A stretch of DNA of 64,000 nt from Robiginitalea myxolifaciens (lineage in GTDB: Bacteria; Bacteroidota; Bacteroidia; Flavobacteriales; Flavobacteriaceae): NCBI RefSeq assembly GCF_900115205.1, contig NZ_FOYQ01000002.1:186001-250000 (forward strand), in the 5' to 3' direction. Positions 7,720-16,359 of this stretch are shown here, in pieces. The notes beneath the pieces were generated by a model, which was given only the letters and a program-made list of their open reading frames with translations, searched no databases and was not told the DNA's origin. The position numbers and the translations under genes were made by a program. Each line of letters starts with the position of its first letter. Positions within the stretch are counted from its first letter, which is position 1.

Positions 7720-8799
7720 ATGAAATTAAGAGCTTGGAGAAATATTGTTAGCGATGAACTGATAGTGGCGATTATGATTTTATTGCTACCCTTTTTTCCA
7801 TTATTACATATGATATGGCCAGATAATTCTAATTTACTCTTTGGTATTACAATTAGCAGTCAATATCAGGATAGTCAAACATTCATGTGGTATGTATTGA
7901 CTCAATTATCTTTATTCGGATTATACTCGCTTTTTTACATTTTCACTCCAACAAGAATAAGAATCATTTTTCTTTTAATGTCATTTTACCACTACATGGC
8001 ATTCTTCGCTGAAATCCTGGGCTTTGGATTAAGCTCCAAAATAGTTTTTAGTTCAGAGGGCCTGGTCTTGATGGTTTTCTTTTTCGAGCTAATTCTAATA
8101 CGAAATAGTAAGTATATAAAAAGAATATTCTTGTTTGACGATAACACTTCTAGCTTAGAACTGTTTATTGAAGCAATAGAGGGGCGTAATCAAAAATTAA
8201 ACAAGAAAATACTGGAAGTTAGGAAGCAGATAGACGATTCACGAAGCATTCGGGACATTTATCAACTTTACTACCTTAAGGTATTAGCTAAAAAAGAATT
8301 GCAAAAATATGATAATGTAGTTGCTAAGAATGGTAATAGACACTTCATCAAAAATTGGATAATTCCGATATGTCTGATATTGATGCTTATGCTTAAAATT
8401 TGGGTTTATTATTTTGATGAGAGCAATCGGGAATTTAATCTGTTTGGTGTCTGGTTCAGTCACAGCTTTGGATTCGTTGACGCAAAATCATTTGCATGGT
8501 ATTTCACAGGAAAGTTGGAGATCATAGTTTATTCTATTGCATGGATAATTTATTCTGAGTCATGGTGGAAATATGTTATTTTACCTGGCATTTGCCTTTA
8601 CTGTCTACAATTCTGGGAAATTTTTCAGTCGAAGCTGTCTTTAGAAACTGATATTACAATTCAAGCAATACCCTTAACGATAGCTGTTGTGATTTTCTCT
8701 AGTGTGATAACCAAACTGGTCCTGACAAAAGCACAACTACTGGATAATATAGAATATTTGGAGGATGAAATGGAGAGAAGATTAGACCAAGCCGTATAA
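7720..8799 (+). CDS. Eight-helix membrane protein built from two copies of a four-helix module
   Basis: 359 aa, family not recognised. Membrane segments at about 12-32, 55-76, 80-101, 113-128, then a roughly 85-residue charged, helical cytoplasmic linker, then about 213-231, 258-277, 282-301, 314-334, ending in a coiled coil (LLDNIEYLEDEMERRL). Both halves share the order helix, LFG[IV] motif, helix rich in W/Y, two more helices, helical charged tail; the second half (LFGVWF, FAWYFTGK, SWWKYVILPGICLYCLQFWE) is closest to the 214-aa protein at 6087-6731. Divergent from tsaE with a 44-base gap. Strongly AT-rich. Could be a membrane sensor or scaffold; no enzyme motif is seen. Confidence 0.75.
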   Translation: MKLRAWRNIVSDELIVAIMILLLPFFPLLHMIWPDNSNLLFGITISSQYQDSQTFMWYVLTQLSLFGLYSLFYIFTPTRIRIIFLLMSFYHYMAFFAEILGFGLSSKIVFSSEGLVLMVFFFELILIRNSKYIKRIFLFDDNTSSLELFIEAIEGRNQKLNKKILEVRKQIDDSRSIRDIYQLYYLKVLAKKELQKYDNVVAKNGNRHFIKNWIIPICLILMLMLKIWVYYFDESNREFNLFGVWFSHSFGFVDAKSFAWYFTGKLEIIVYSIAWIIYSESWWKYVILPGICLYCLQFWEIFQSKLSLETDITIQAIPLTIAVVIFSSVITKLVLTKAQLLDNIEYLEDEMERRLDQAV

Positions 8800-9168
8800 T
8801 CAGGGCCTAATCTCCTTCTGAACTTCTAAGATTATTTCCTTCAATTCAGAACGGCGTCGTTCCTGAATTTTGTTTTCTATAATTCTTTCTATTTCTTCTT
8901 GTTGTGAACGTGGTAATTTCTCAAAATCAAGGATTTCTTCTTCCTTCTGAGAATTTAGCATTACCCCATCACCAGTAATAAGCCAAACTACGTTAAGCTC
9001 TGGGTAAGTTTTCAAGATACGCTCAATCACATCGCTTCCTATAGAGGCATGGTTTTTTACCATTCTAAGGGTATAGCCGTTGCTCGCGCCTATAGACATA
9101 TCAAATTTCCGAGCGCTAACACCCAGGTGATCTATGAATTGCATTAAGCGATCTATGGTTTTTGACAT
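8800..9168 (-). CDS. XRE-family (Cro/CI-like) HTH regulator
   Basis: 122 aa. Residues about 5-65 form a lambda-repressor-like HTH (RLMQFIDHLGVSARKFDMSI, then TLRMVKNHASIGSDVIERIL), ending with LNVVWLITGDGVML, a hallmark of Bacteroidota phage-type and mobile-element repressors. The C-terminal 50 residues are a charged helix (EEIERIIENKIQERRRSELK), likely for dimerisation; no peptidase or sensor domain. Adjacent to the 7720-8799 gene, converging tail to tail with no gap, and divergent from the second HTH gene. Confidence 0.85.
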   Translation of the reverse strand: MSKTIDRLMQFIDHLGVSARKFDMSIGASNGYTLRMVKNHASIGSDVIERILKTYPELNVVWLITGDGVMLNSQKEEEILDFEKLPRSQQEEIERIIENKIQERRRSELKEIILEVQKEIRP

Positions 9169-9218
9169 AATGTGATGTTTGCTTGCATAAAGATAGTGTA
9201 AGTTGGCGTAATAAGAAA

Positions 9219-9274
9219 ATATACTATAAATATATTTTTGTTTGTAATTTAATATAGAATATATACTATATTTG
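9219..9274. promoter_or_regulatory. Divergent regulatory region with two -7 boxes, a direct repeat and an overlapping inverted repeat
   Basis: Plus-strand boxes TATTTTTG (9233-9240) and TATATTTG (9267-9274) both match TAnnTTTG. ATATACTATA is repeated at 9219-9228 and 9261-9270, 42 bases apart (four helical turns). AATATAG (9251-9257) and CTATATT (9266-9272) form an inverted repeat overlapping the second box, a plausible operator for the XRE repressor transcribed leftward from 9168. Confidence 0.5.
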
Positions 9275-9317
9275 TTATATCTCGTATCATAGATTTCTAA
9301 TCCTTATCCTCACTTCT

Positions 9318-9632
9318 ATGAAAAACATTAAACACATCGAACGACTTCAGCAGCTTCACAATCTTATTGTAGACGAATGTACTGGGTCACCAACAGATCT
9401 AGCAAAAAGAATGGACGTTAGTGAAAGGACCATCTACTATTTATTAGAACAATTAAAGGATTATGACGCCAAAATCGGGTATGATAGATCACGTCGTTCT
9501 TATTTCTACAAGTCTGACTTCGTGCTCGAAGTAAATTTTTCGATCTGTATAGGGTCGCACGACGAGGTTATGGAAATAATGGAAGGAAGTTATCTCCACA
9601 ATAAAAATAAGAGTAGATTTAATAGGCATTAA
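9318..9632 (+). CDS. Small winged-HTH DNA-binding protein
   Basis: 104 aa. Residues about 4-60 match the HTH_11/DeoR-like fold: IERLQQLHNLIVDECTGSPT, then LAKRMDVSERTIYYLLEQLK (recognition helix) and a wing, IGYDRSRRSYFY. The remaining 40 residues are short and carry no ligand domain, so this is a minimal regulator of a type seen in Bacteroidota accessory regions. Divergent from the XRE gene across the AT-rich operator region, converging on porX. Targets unknown; the neighbouring membrane genes are candidates. Confidence 0.75.
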   Translation: MKNIKHIERLQQLHNLIVDECTGSPTDLAKRMDVSERTIYYLLEQLKDYDAKIGYDRSRRSYFYKSDFVLEVNFSICIGSHDEVMEIMEGSYLHNKNKSRFNRH

Positions 9633-9657
9633 ATATCCAAAAGCTAGAATCTACCCT

Positions 9658-11202
9658 TTATTTCGGCTTCATCCATATAAACGGTACAATCATTTCCTCC
9701 AGGCTTACACCACCATGCTGATAGGTATTGCGGTAATAACTTACGTAGTGATTGTAATTGTTGGGATAAGCAAAGAACAAATCATTCTTCGCAAAGATAA
9801 AGCTACTACTCATGTTAATTTTTGGGAGTCGTAGGGCCGTTGGGTCTTTCGCTGCCAATACATCCTTGTCTTCATAAGTTAGGCTTCGGCCCGTTTTATA
9901 GCGCAGGTTTAAGCTGGTATCCCGGTCCCCAATTACCTTAGATGGTTGCTTTACATTGATGGTACCGTGATCTGTTGTAATGATGAGTTGGAATCCTGCT
10001 GTCTGTGCCGCCTGAATAAGATCCAGTAGCGGTGAGTTTCGAAACCAGCTATGGGTTAAAGAACGGTATGCTTTATCGTTAGAAGCCAGCTCTTTGATAA
10101 CCTCCATTTCTGTTCTTGCGTGGGAGAGCATATCCACGAAATTATACACCACCGCTATTAAGTCTTTGGACTTAAGTGAATTAAACTGTTGCGAAAGATG
10201 ACGCCCCTGTTTGAGGCTGCTTATTTTATGGTAATCCCAATCCAGGTCTAGCCCCAGCCTTTTGAGTTGTGCACCCAGAAAGTCTCGTTCGTGTAGATTT
10301 TTGCCACCTTCGTCCGTATCATTTTTCCACCATTCCGGATGTCGCTTCTCCATATCGGCTGGCATTAACCCCGAAAACATAGCGTTACGTGCGTATTGGG
10401 TAGCGGTTGGAAGTATACTGAAATAGGGTTGCTCCTTTACCTTTCTGTAATGCGGAGCAATGGTGTCCTCAATAGTGAACCATTGGTCGTATCTCAGGTT
10501 GTCAATAACTACCAATAAGGTAGGCCCTTCAGCGATTACTGGCTGTACCCATTCCCGGAACAGGGTATGCGACATTACCGGCGCATCGGCATCCGAAAAC
10601 CAATCGGCATAGTGCTTTTCAATAAACTTTCCGAATTGCTGGTTGGCTTCTGATTTCTGAGATTCCAGTATCTCGAACATACTGCTGTCCTCGATAGATT
10701 CCAGTTGTAATTCCCAGAAGATGAGTTTGCGGTATAACTCCGCCCATTCCTCATAAGAGTTAACCATCGAAAGGTCCATAGCAATTTTCCGGAACTCTTG
10801 CTGGTAGTTTGCTGTGGTTTTTTCGGAAACCAGGCGGGAATGGTCCAGGTTCTTCTTCAGGCAGAGTAAGATCTGGTTTGGATTAACGGGCTTGATCAGG
10901 TAATCGGCAATTTTGGAACCAATGGCCTCTTCCATAATAGACTCTTCCTCATTTTTGGTAATCATAACCACAGGAATGGAAGGTTCTATCTGCTTAAGTT
11001 CGGTCAGGGTTTCCAATCCGGAAAGTCCGGGCATATTCTCATCGAGGAAAACGATATCAAAGGTGTTGTTCCGGATTTCCTCCAACGCGTCTTGTCCGCT
11101 ATTACAGGTGGTTACAACATAATTCCTTTCCTCCAGAAAGAGTAAATGAGATTTGAGTAAATCAATTTCATCATCTACCCAGAGTATACCGAAGTTCTTC
11201 AT
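9658..11202 (-). CDS. porX: PorX-type response regulator with PglZ phosphodiesterase domain
   Basis: 514 aa. Receiver domain at 1-120 with the phospho-acceptor Asp at about residue 54 in FDIVFLDENMPG; a helical linker; PglZ (alkaline-phosphatase fold) domain from about 205 to the end, with LLVVIDNLRYDQW and LIITTDHGTINV as metal-binding motifs. In Porphyromonas gingivalis PorX works with PorY and SigP to switch on the type IX secretion system. No PorY-like kinase is in the window. The gene is back-to-back with the HD phosphohydrolase. Confidence 0.93.
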   Translation of the reverse strand: MKNFGILWVDDEIDLLKSHLLFLEERNYVVTTCNSGQDALEEIRNNTFDIVFLDENMPGLSGLETLTELKQIEPSIPVVMITKNEEESIMEEAIGSKIADYLIKPVNPNQILLCLKKNLDHSRLVSEKTTANYQQEFRKIAMDLSMVNSYEEWAELYRKLIFWELQLESIEDSSMFEILESQKSEANQQFGKFIEKHYADWFSDADAPVMSHTLFREWVQPVIAEGPTLLVVIDNLRYDQWFTIEDTIAPHYRKVKEQPYFSILPTATQYARNAMFSGLMPADMEKRHPEWWKNDTDEGGKNLHERDFLGAQLKRLGLDLDWDYHKISSLKQGRHLSQQFNSLKSKDLIAVVYNFVDMLSHARTEMEVIKELASNDKAYRSLTHSWFRNSPLLDLIQAAQTAGFQLIITTDHGTINVKQPSKVIGDRDTSLNLRYKTGRSLTYEDKDVLAAKDPTALRLPKINMSSSFIFAKNDLFFAYPNNYNHYVSYYRNTYQHGGVSLEEMIVPFIWMKPK

Positions 11203-11272
11203 AAATTTTTGATTGATATGGGGGAGGAGTGGCGATAAACGGTTAATAAACGGCTAAATGGGGGCAATTTTC

Positions 11273-11280
11273 TACCTTTG
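11273..11280 (+). promoter_or_regulatory. -7 promoter element of the HD phosphohydrolase gene
   Basis: TACCTTTG matches TAnnTTTG, 21 bases before the TTG start. This spacing supports the TTG start. Confidence 0.5.
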
Positions 11281-11301
11281 AGCATCCAAAAACCGTCCTA
11301 G

Positions 11302-12531
11302 TTGAAGCAATCTCCCAAGCTAAAGATTTTCAACGATCCAATTTACGGATTTATACGCATTCCCAGTAGGCCGTTATTTGATTTAATTGCCCACCCTTAC
11401 TTTCAGCGGCTACGCAGGATTTCCCAGATGGGAATGAGCTACCTGGTATACCCCGGAGCACATCATACACGCTTTCACCACGCCCTTGGAGCCATGCACC
11501 TGATGCAGGTGGCTGTAAGCATGCTTCGTTTGAAAGGGGTTCAGTTCAGCAGGGAGGAAGAACACAGTTTGTATTTGGCCATACTCCTGCACGATATTGG
11601 CCACGGCCCTTTTTCTCATGCGCTGGAAAATGAATTGATCCCCGGCATAGACCACGAGGAGCTCTCTCTTCATTTTATGGAAGCCCTCAATGAGGAATTT
11701 CAGGGAAGTCTCTCGGAGGCAATTACCATATTTAAGGGAAACCATCCGCGTCAGTTCTTTAATCAGCTTGTTTCGAGCCAGCTCGATATGGATCGGCTCG
11801 ATTATCTGAAGCGCGATAGCTTTTACACCGGGGTTGCCGAGGGGAATATTAATTCTGAGCGGCTTATTACGATGCTTACTGTCCATGGGGAAGACCTCAT
11901 GGTGGAAGCGAAAGGAATCTATTCTGTGGAGAAGTTCCTGATGGCCCGCCGATTCATGTATTGGCAGGTTTACCTGCATAAAACAGGATTGGTTGCCGAG
12001 CAGTTACTGGTTCGGGTAATCCGCAGGGCCCGTTTACTTCTGCAAAGCGGGGAAAAACTCCAATGCAGTCAGGCCTTGAGTTATTTTCTAATGCGTTCCA
12101 CCTCGGATACTTTTCAGGGGGAAGACCTGCGTCAATTTGCCCTGCTCGACGATGTCGATATCATGGCTGCACTGAAAAATTGGAAATCGCATCAGGATCC
12201 GGTTTTGTCGCGACTCTGCGATATGCTGCTCAACAGGAGGCTATTAAAGATCAAGATCAGGGAAAAGGCTGTAAATCCCGAAAAGTTCAATCGGAAGCTA
12301 GCTGAAGTTACCCGGGGATGGGGTTTAACTGAAGAGGAGGCCGGGTATTTTGTTTTTACCGGAACCTTAGAGAACAGGGCATACGACATGGCCCGCCAGA
12401 ACATTAACATCCTGAGTGAGAGTGGGAAGGTGGCAGATGTTGCACGCCTGTCCGACCAGTTAAATTTGAAGGTGCTTTCCAAACCTGTCGTTAAACATTA
12501 CTTCTGTTATCCGAAAAAAGGCGTAATCTAA
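11302..12531 (+). CDS. HD domain phosphohydrolase (dNTPase/SAMHD1-like)
   Basis: 409 aa from a TTG start (KQSPKLKIFNDPIYGFIRI follows, the usual N-terminus of this family). Metal-binding HD motifs: HTRFHHALGAMHLM (first His), ILLHDIGHGPFSHALE (HD pair), and QLDMDRLDYLKRDSFYTG (last Asp). Relatives hydrolyse dNTPs or other phosphate esters; the exact substrate is open. In flavobacteria it commonly sits between porX and lpxD, as here. A new -7 box lies between it and lpxD. Confidence 0.88.
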   Translation: MKQSPKLKIFNDPIYGFIRIPSRPLFDLIAHPYFQRLRRISQMGMSYLVYPGAHHTRFHHALGAMHLMQVAVSMLRLKGVQFSREEEHSLYLAILLHDIGHGPFSHALENELIPGIDHEELSLHFMEALNEEFQGSLSEAITIFKGNHPRQFFNQLVSSQLDMDRLDYLKRDSFYTGVAEGNINSERLITMLTVHGEDLMVEAKGIYSVEKFLMARRFMYWQVYLHKTGLVAEQLLVRVIRRARLLLQSGEKLQCSQALSYFLMRSTSDTFQGEDLRQFALLDDVDIMAALKNWKSHQDPVLSRLCDMLLNRRLLKIKIREKAVNPEKFNRKLAEVTRGWGLTEEEAGYFVFTGTLENRAYDMARQNINILSESGKVADVARLSDQLNLKVLSKPVVKHYFCYPKKGVI

Positions 12532-12538
12532 TTTTTCT

Positions 12539-12546
12539 TACTTTTG
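12539..12546 (+). promoter_or_regulatory. -7 promoter element of the lipid A gene cluster
   Basis: TACTTTTG matches TAnnTTTG, 32 bases before the lpxD start. It probably drives lpxD, lpxC-fabZ, lpxA, efp and the second lpxD, which are spaced by at most two bases or overlap. Confidence 0.5.
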
Positions 12547-12578
12547 TCACCACTTAAACCTTATACCCCTTAGGACCT

Positions 12579-13604
12579 TTGGAATTCACGGCCAGTCAGA
12601 TCGCAGGCATCCTGGAAGGCGAGGTTGAAGGCAACCCGGAGATTGCGGTCCATAAATTATCTAAGATAGAAGAAGGCGAGGCAGGCTCCCTGACTTTTCT
12701 GGCCAATCCAAAATATACGCCTTATCTCTACCGTACAGAGGCTTCTATTATTATTGTAAATAAGGATTTTACCCCCGAACAATCGGTTAAACCAACGCTT
12801 ATTAAGGTAGACGATGCCTATAAGTCGTTTTCCAAATTGTTGGAGTATTACAACCAGGTAAAAAATAATAAGCTGGGGATTGAGGAACCCTCATTTATTT
12901 CCGAAACCGCCCAATACGGGGAAGGGTTTTACCTCGGGGCTTTCTCATATCTCGGGAACAACGTCAAGATTGGGGATAATGTCAAGATTTTCCCCAACGT
13001 CTATATTGGCGATAATGTAACCATAGGCGATAATAGCCAGGTTTTTGCGGGTGCCAAGATCTATTCTGAAAGTATTATCGGCGAAGGCTGTGTCATTCAC
13101 AGCGGAGCAATCTTAGGCGCCGATGGATTTGGATTTACCCCGGACGAGAAGGGGGAATTCACCAAGGTACCCCAGACGGGAAATGTAATCCTCGAAGATA
13201 ATGTAGACGTGGGTGCCGGCACCACAATAGACCGGGCAACCCTTGGCTCGACGGTATTGCGCCGGGGAGTGAAACTGGACAATCAGATCCAGATTGCACA
13301 CAATGTAGAGATTGGCGAGCACACGGTTATCGCAGCGCAAACGGGTATCGCGGGATCGACCAAAATCGGGAAGCATTGTATGATTGGCGGACAGGTTGGT
13401 ATTGTTGGCCATATCATTATCGGAGACCGGGTTAAAATCCAGGCACAGACTGGGGTTGGCCGCAATGTCAAAGACGATGAAGTATTACAGGGTAGTCCGG
13501 CCCTTAATTACGGAGACTACAACAAATCTTATGTCCATTTCCGCAACCTCCCCAAACTGGTGAGTAGGATTGAGGACCTGGAAAAAAATAACGGCGAATC
13601 ATAA
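12579..13604 (+). CDS. lpxD: UDP-3-O-(3-hydroxyacyl)glucosamine N-acyltransferase LpxD
   Basis: 341 aa from a TTG start; the next residues, [20 protein letters not shown], are the normal LpxD N-terminus and no ATG fits better. Third step of lipid A synthesis. N-terminal uridine-binding domain to about residue 100 ([14 protein letters not shown]), then a left-handed beta-helix of hexapeptide repeats. The catalytic His lies in [13 protein letters not shown], and [14 protein letters not shown] forms the usual acyl-pocket region. One base separates it from lpxC-fabZ. Confidence 0.95.
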   Translation: MEFTASQIAGILEGEVEGNPEIAVHKLSKIEEGEAGSLTFLANPKYTPYLYRTEASIIIVNKDFTPEQSVKPTLIKVDDAYKSFSKLLEYYNQVKNNKLGIEEPSFISETAQYGEGFYLGAFSYLGNNVKIGDNVKIFPNVYIGDNVTIGDNSQVFAGAKIYSESIIGEGCVIHSGAILGADGFGFTPDEKGEFTKVPQTGNVILEDNVDVGAGTTIDRATLGSTVLRRGVKLDNQIQIAHNVEIGEHTVIAAQTGIAGSTKIGKHCMIGGQVGIVGHIIIGDRVKIQAQTGVGRNVKDDEVLQGSPALNYGDYNKSYVHFRNLPKLVSRIEDLEKNNGES

Positions 13605-13605
13605 T

Positions 13606-15000
13606 ATGACCAAGCAACGTACAATTGCCGAAGCTATAACACTCCAGGGAGTGGGATTGCATACCGGCGAAAACGTTACGATGAAGTTTGTACCTGCCCC
13701 TGAAAACCATGGGTATGCCTTTAAGCGTGTCGATTTGGAAGGCGAGCCTATTATTGAGGCAGACGCGAATTATGTGATCAATACCCAGCGAGGAACAAAC
13801 CTCGAAAAGAACGGGGTTAAAATCCAAACCTCAGAACACGTGTTGGCCGCCCTGGTAGGGTTGGAGATCGACAACGTGATGATTGAGTTGGATTCCAGCG
13901 AGCCTCCTATTATGGATGGCTCTTCCAAGTTTTTCGTGGAAGCCCTGGAAAAGGCAGGTATCGTAGAGCAGGAAGCCGAACGAGAAGTCTTTGAGATCAC
14001 CGAAGTGATCTCTTACCGGGACGAAGCTACAGGTAGTGAAATTACGGTGATTCCTTCGGATGAGTACCAGGTAACTACCATGGTGGATTTTGGAACCAAG
14101 GTATTGGGAACACAGAATGCCACGCTGGAGCATTTAAGCGAATTCAAAACCGAAATTGCAGACGCCAGGACCTTTAGCTTTCTCCATGAACTGGAAATGT
14201 TGCTGGAGCATGGCCTCATTAAGGGAGGAGACCTCAATAATGCAATCGTATATGTAGATAAGGAGATCTCAGAGGTTACCATGAAAAAGCTGGAGAAAGC
14301 CTTCAAAAAGAAGAAGCTTTCCGTTAAGCCGAATGGAATCCTGGACAACCTTACCCTGCATTATCCCAATGAAGCTGCGCGGCACAAACTTCTCGATGTG
14401 ATCGGGGATCTGGCCTTAATCGGAACCCGCATAAAAGGTAAGGTAATTGCCAATAAACCAGGCCATTACGTAAACACCCAGTTTGCTAAAAAACTGGCCA
14501 AGCAAATTAAACTCGAAAAGCGCAACAACGTCCCTAAATACGATCTGAATCAGACTCCACTTATGGATACCACACAGATCATGGGCATGTTGCCGCACCG
14601 GCCACCATTCCTCCTGGTCGATAAGATCCTGGAATTGAGCGATACTCATGTGGTAGGGCTTAAGAATGTGACCATGAACGAGCCATTCTTTGTGGGACAC
14701 TTCCCGGGAGCACCGGTTATGCCTGGGGTCCTCCAGATTGAAGCAATGGCCCAAACAGGGGGAATACTCGTACTAAGTACGGTTCCTGATCCGGAGAACT
14801 ACCTGACGTATTTTATGAAAATCGATAACGTAAAATTCAAGCAGCAGGTACTTCCCGGGGATACCCTAATATTTAAATGCGACCTGATGTCTCCTATCCG
14901 TAGGGGAATCTGCCACATGCAAGCCTATGCCTATGCCAATGGAAAATTGGTGTCAGAAGCGGAATTGATGGCGCAGATCGTCAAAACAAAAAACGACTAG
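13606..15000 (+). CDS. lpxC: Bifunctional UDP-3-O-acyl-N-acetylglucosamine deacetylase / 3-hydroxyacyl-ACP dehydratase
   Basis: 464 aa LpxC-FabZ fusion typical of Bacteroidota. LpxC part, residues 1 to about 300: zinc ligands in TSEHVLAAL and AARHKLLDVIGD (HxxxD), and catalytic-base His in GHYVNTQFAKKL. FabZ part, about 320-464: LPHRPPFLLVDKIL and GHFPGAPVMPGVLQIEAMAQ with the catalytic His and Glu. The fusion links the committed step of lipid A synthesis to fatty-acid elongation. Start at MTKQRTIAEAI, one base after the lpxD stop; a longer frame from 13570 would overlap lpxD and is not needed. Confidence 0.97.
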   Translation: MTKQRTIAEAITLQGVGLHTGENVTMKFVPAPENHGYAFKRVDLEGEPIIEADANYVINTQRGTNLEKNGVKIQTSEHVLAALVGLEIDNVMIELDSSEPPIMDGSSKFFVEALEKAGIVEQEAEREVFEITEVISYRDEATGSEITVIPSDEYQVTTMVDFGTKVLGTQNATLEHLSEFKTEIADARTFSFLHELEMLLEHGLIKGGDLNNAIVYVDKEISEVTMKKLEKAFKKKKLSVKPNGILDNLTLHYPNEAARHKLLDVIGDLALIGTRIKGKVIANKPGHYVNTQFAKKLAKQIKLEKRNNVPKYDLNQTPLMDTTQIMGMLPHRPPFLLVDKILELSDTHVVGLKNVTMNEPFFVGHFPGAPVMPGVLQIEAMAQTGGILVLSTVPDPENYLTYFMKIDNVKFKQQVLPGDTLIFKCDLMSPIRRGICHMQAYAYANGKLVSEAELMAQIVKTKND

Positions 15001-15001
15001 C

Positions 15002-15790
15002 ATGAATCAGCCGCTGGCCTACGTGCATCCGGGAGCCAAAATCGCTAAAAATGTAGTGATTGAGCCCTTTGCCACTATACATAATAATGTAACTATAGGG
15101 GAGGGGACCTGGATTGGTTCGAACGTCACCATTATGGAAGGTGCACGTATCGGCAAGAATTGTAATATTTTCCCGGGAGCCGTTATCTCGGCCACCCCGC
15201 AGGATTTAAAGTATCAGGGCGAAGAAACCACTGTGGAAATCGGCAACAACGTTACCATCCGCGAATGTGCCACCATTAACAAGGGTACTTCGGACCGGAT
15301 GAAGACTTCTATAGGGGACAATTGCCTTATTATGGCGTATTGCCACGTGGCGCACGATTGCGTGGTAGGGAATAATTGTATTTTTTCCAACAACAGTACG
15401 CTCGCCGGCCACGTCACTATCGGGGATAATGTGGTCCTCGCAGGACTGGTTGCCGTCCACCAGTTTGTTTCGATTGGGAACCATGCTTTTGTAACCGGGG
15501 GATCCCTGGTTCGGAAAGACGTTCCTCCCTTTGTCAAAGGGGCGCGGGAGCCAATGTCCTATGTAGGGATAAACTCTGTTGGCTTGCGTCGCCGTGGATT
15601 TACGGCCGAAAAAATCCGGGAAATCCAGAATATATATCGCATACTCTATCAACAGAACTATAATAATACCCGTGCTACCCAAATTATTGAGGCGGAAATG
15701 GAGGCAACTCCCGAGCGGGACGAAATCCTGCAGTTTATCCGGGATTCCCAGCGTGGTATTATGAAAGGTTATATCAGCAGCAACACATAA
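15002..15790 (+). CDS. lpxA: UDP-N-acetylglucosamine O-acyltransferase LpxA
   Basis: 262 aa, standard length. First step of lipid A synthesis: transfers a 3-hydroxyacyl chain from ACP to UDP-GlcNAc. Left-handed beta-helix of hexapeptide repeats to about residue 185, with AYCHVAHDCVVGNNC (catalytic His) and VGINSVGLRRRGFTAEKI leading to the C-terminal helical domain. One base after lpxC-fabZ, two bases before efp. Confidence 0.97.
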   Translation: MNQPLAYVHPGAKIAKNVVIEPFATIHNNVTIGEGTWIGSNVTIMEGARIGKNCNIFPGAVISATPQDLKYQGEETTVEIGNNVTIRECATINKGTSDRMKTSIGDNCLIMAYCHVAHDCVVGNNCIFSNNSTLAGHVTIGDNVVLAGLVAVHQFVSIGNHAFVTGGSLVRKDVPPFVKGAREPMSYVGINSVGLRRRGFTAEKIREIQNIYRILYQQNYNNTRATQIIEAEMEATPERDEILQFIRDSQRGIMKGYISSNT

Positions 15791-15792
15791 TT

Positions 15793-16359
15793 ATGGCAAG
15801 TACTTCGGACATTCGCAAAGGATTGTGCATCCGTTACAATAACGATATCTACAAAATCGTGGAGTTCCTCCATGTAAAACCTGGTAAAGGCCCCGCTTTT
15901 GTAAGAACTAAACTGAAAAGCCTGACTACAGGGAAAGTGTTGGATAACACTTTTTCAGCAGGACATAAGATCGAGGACGTACGTGTCGAAACGCGCTCCT
16001 ATCAATACCTGTATTCAGAAGGGGAGACGTATCACTTTATGAATACGGACGATTACAACCAGATCGCGCTTCAGGAAAGTGCGCTGGATTCCCCAGACCT
16101 CATGAAGGAAGGGGAAGTGGTAACCATTGTCTTTAATACGGAGGATAGCATGCCGCTTTCTGTAGATATGCCAGCCAGTGTAATCCTGGAGGTGACCCAT
16201 ACCGAACCCGGCGTAAAGGGAAATACCGCTACCAACGCGACCAAGCCTGCTAAGCTGGAGACTGGCGCTGAGGTAAATGTTCCCCTCTTTATCAATGAAG
16301 GCGACAAAATCAAGGTAGATACCTCCAATGGTTCCTATCTGGAACGCGCCAAGGAATAA
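15793..16359 (+). CDS. efp: Translation elongation factor P
   Basis: 188 aa, three-domain EF-P. It binds between the P and E sites and relieves stalling at polyproline. The domain I loop VKPGKGPAFVRTKLKSL carries Lys32 at the position modified in E. coli EF-P (K34); no modification gene is seen nearby. C-terminal signature near SNGSYLERAKE. The stop TAA shares its last A with the ATG of the next gene. Its place inside the lipid A cluster is a common Bacteroidota arrangement. Confidence 0.97.
   Translation: MASTSDIRKGLCIRYNNDIYKIVEFLHVKPGKGPAFVRTKLKSLTTGKVLDNTFSAGHKIEDVRVETRSYQYLYSEGETYHFMNTDDYNQIALQESALDSPDLMKEGEVVTIVFNTEDSMPLSVDMPASVILEVTHTEPGVKGNTATNATKPAKLETGAEVNVPLFINEGDKIKVDTSNGSYLERAKE

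Noticed and set aside
9658-11202. PglZ domain as a sign of a BREX phage-defence system
   Set aside because: The receiver-PglZ fusion is the PorX architecture, and no other BREX genes are nearby.
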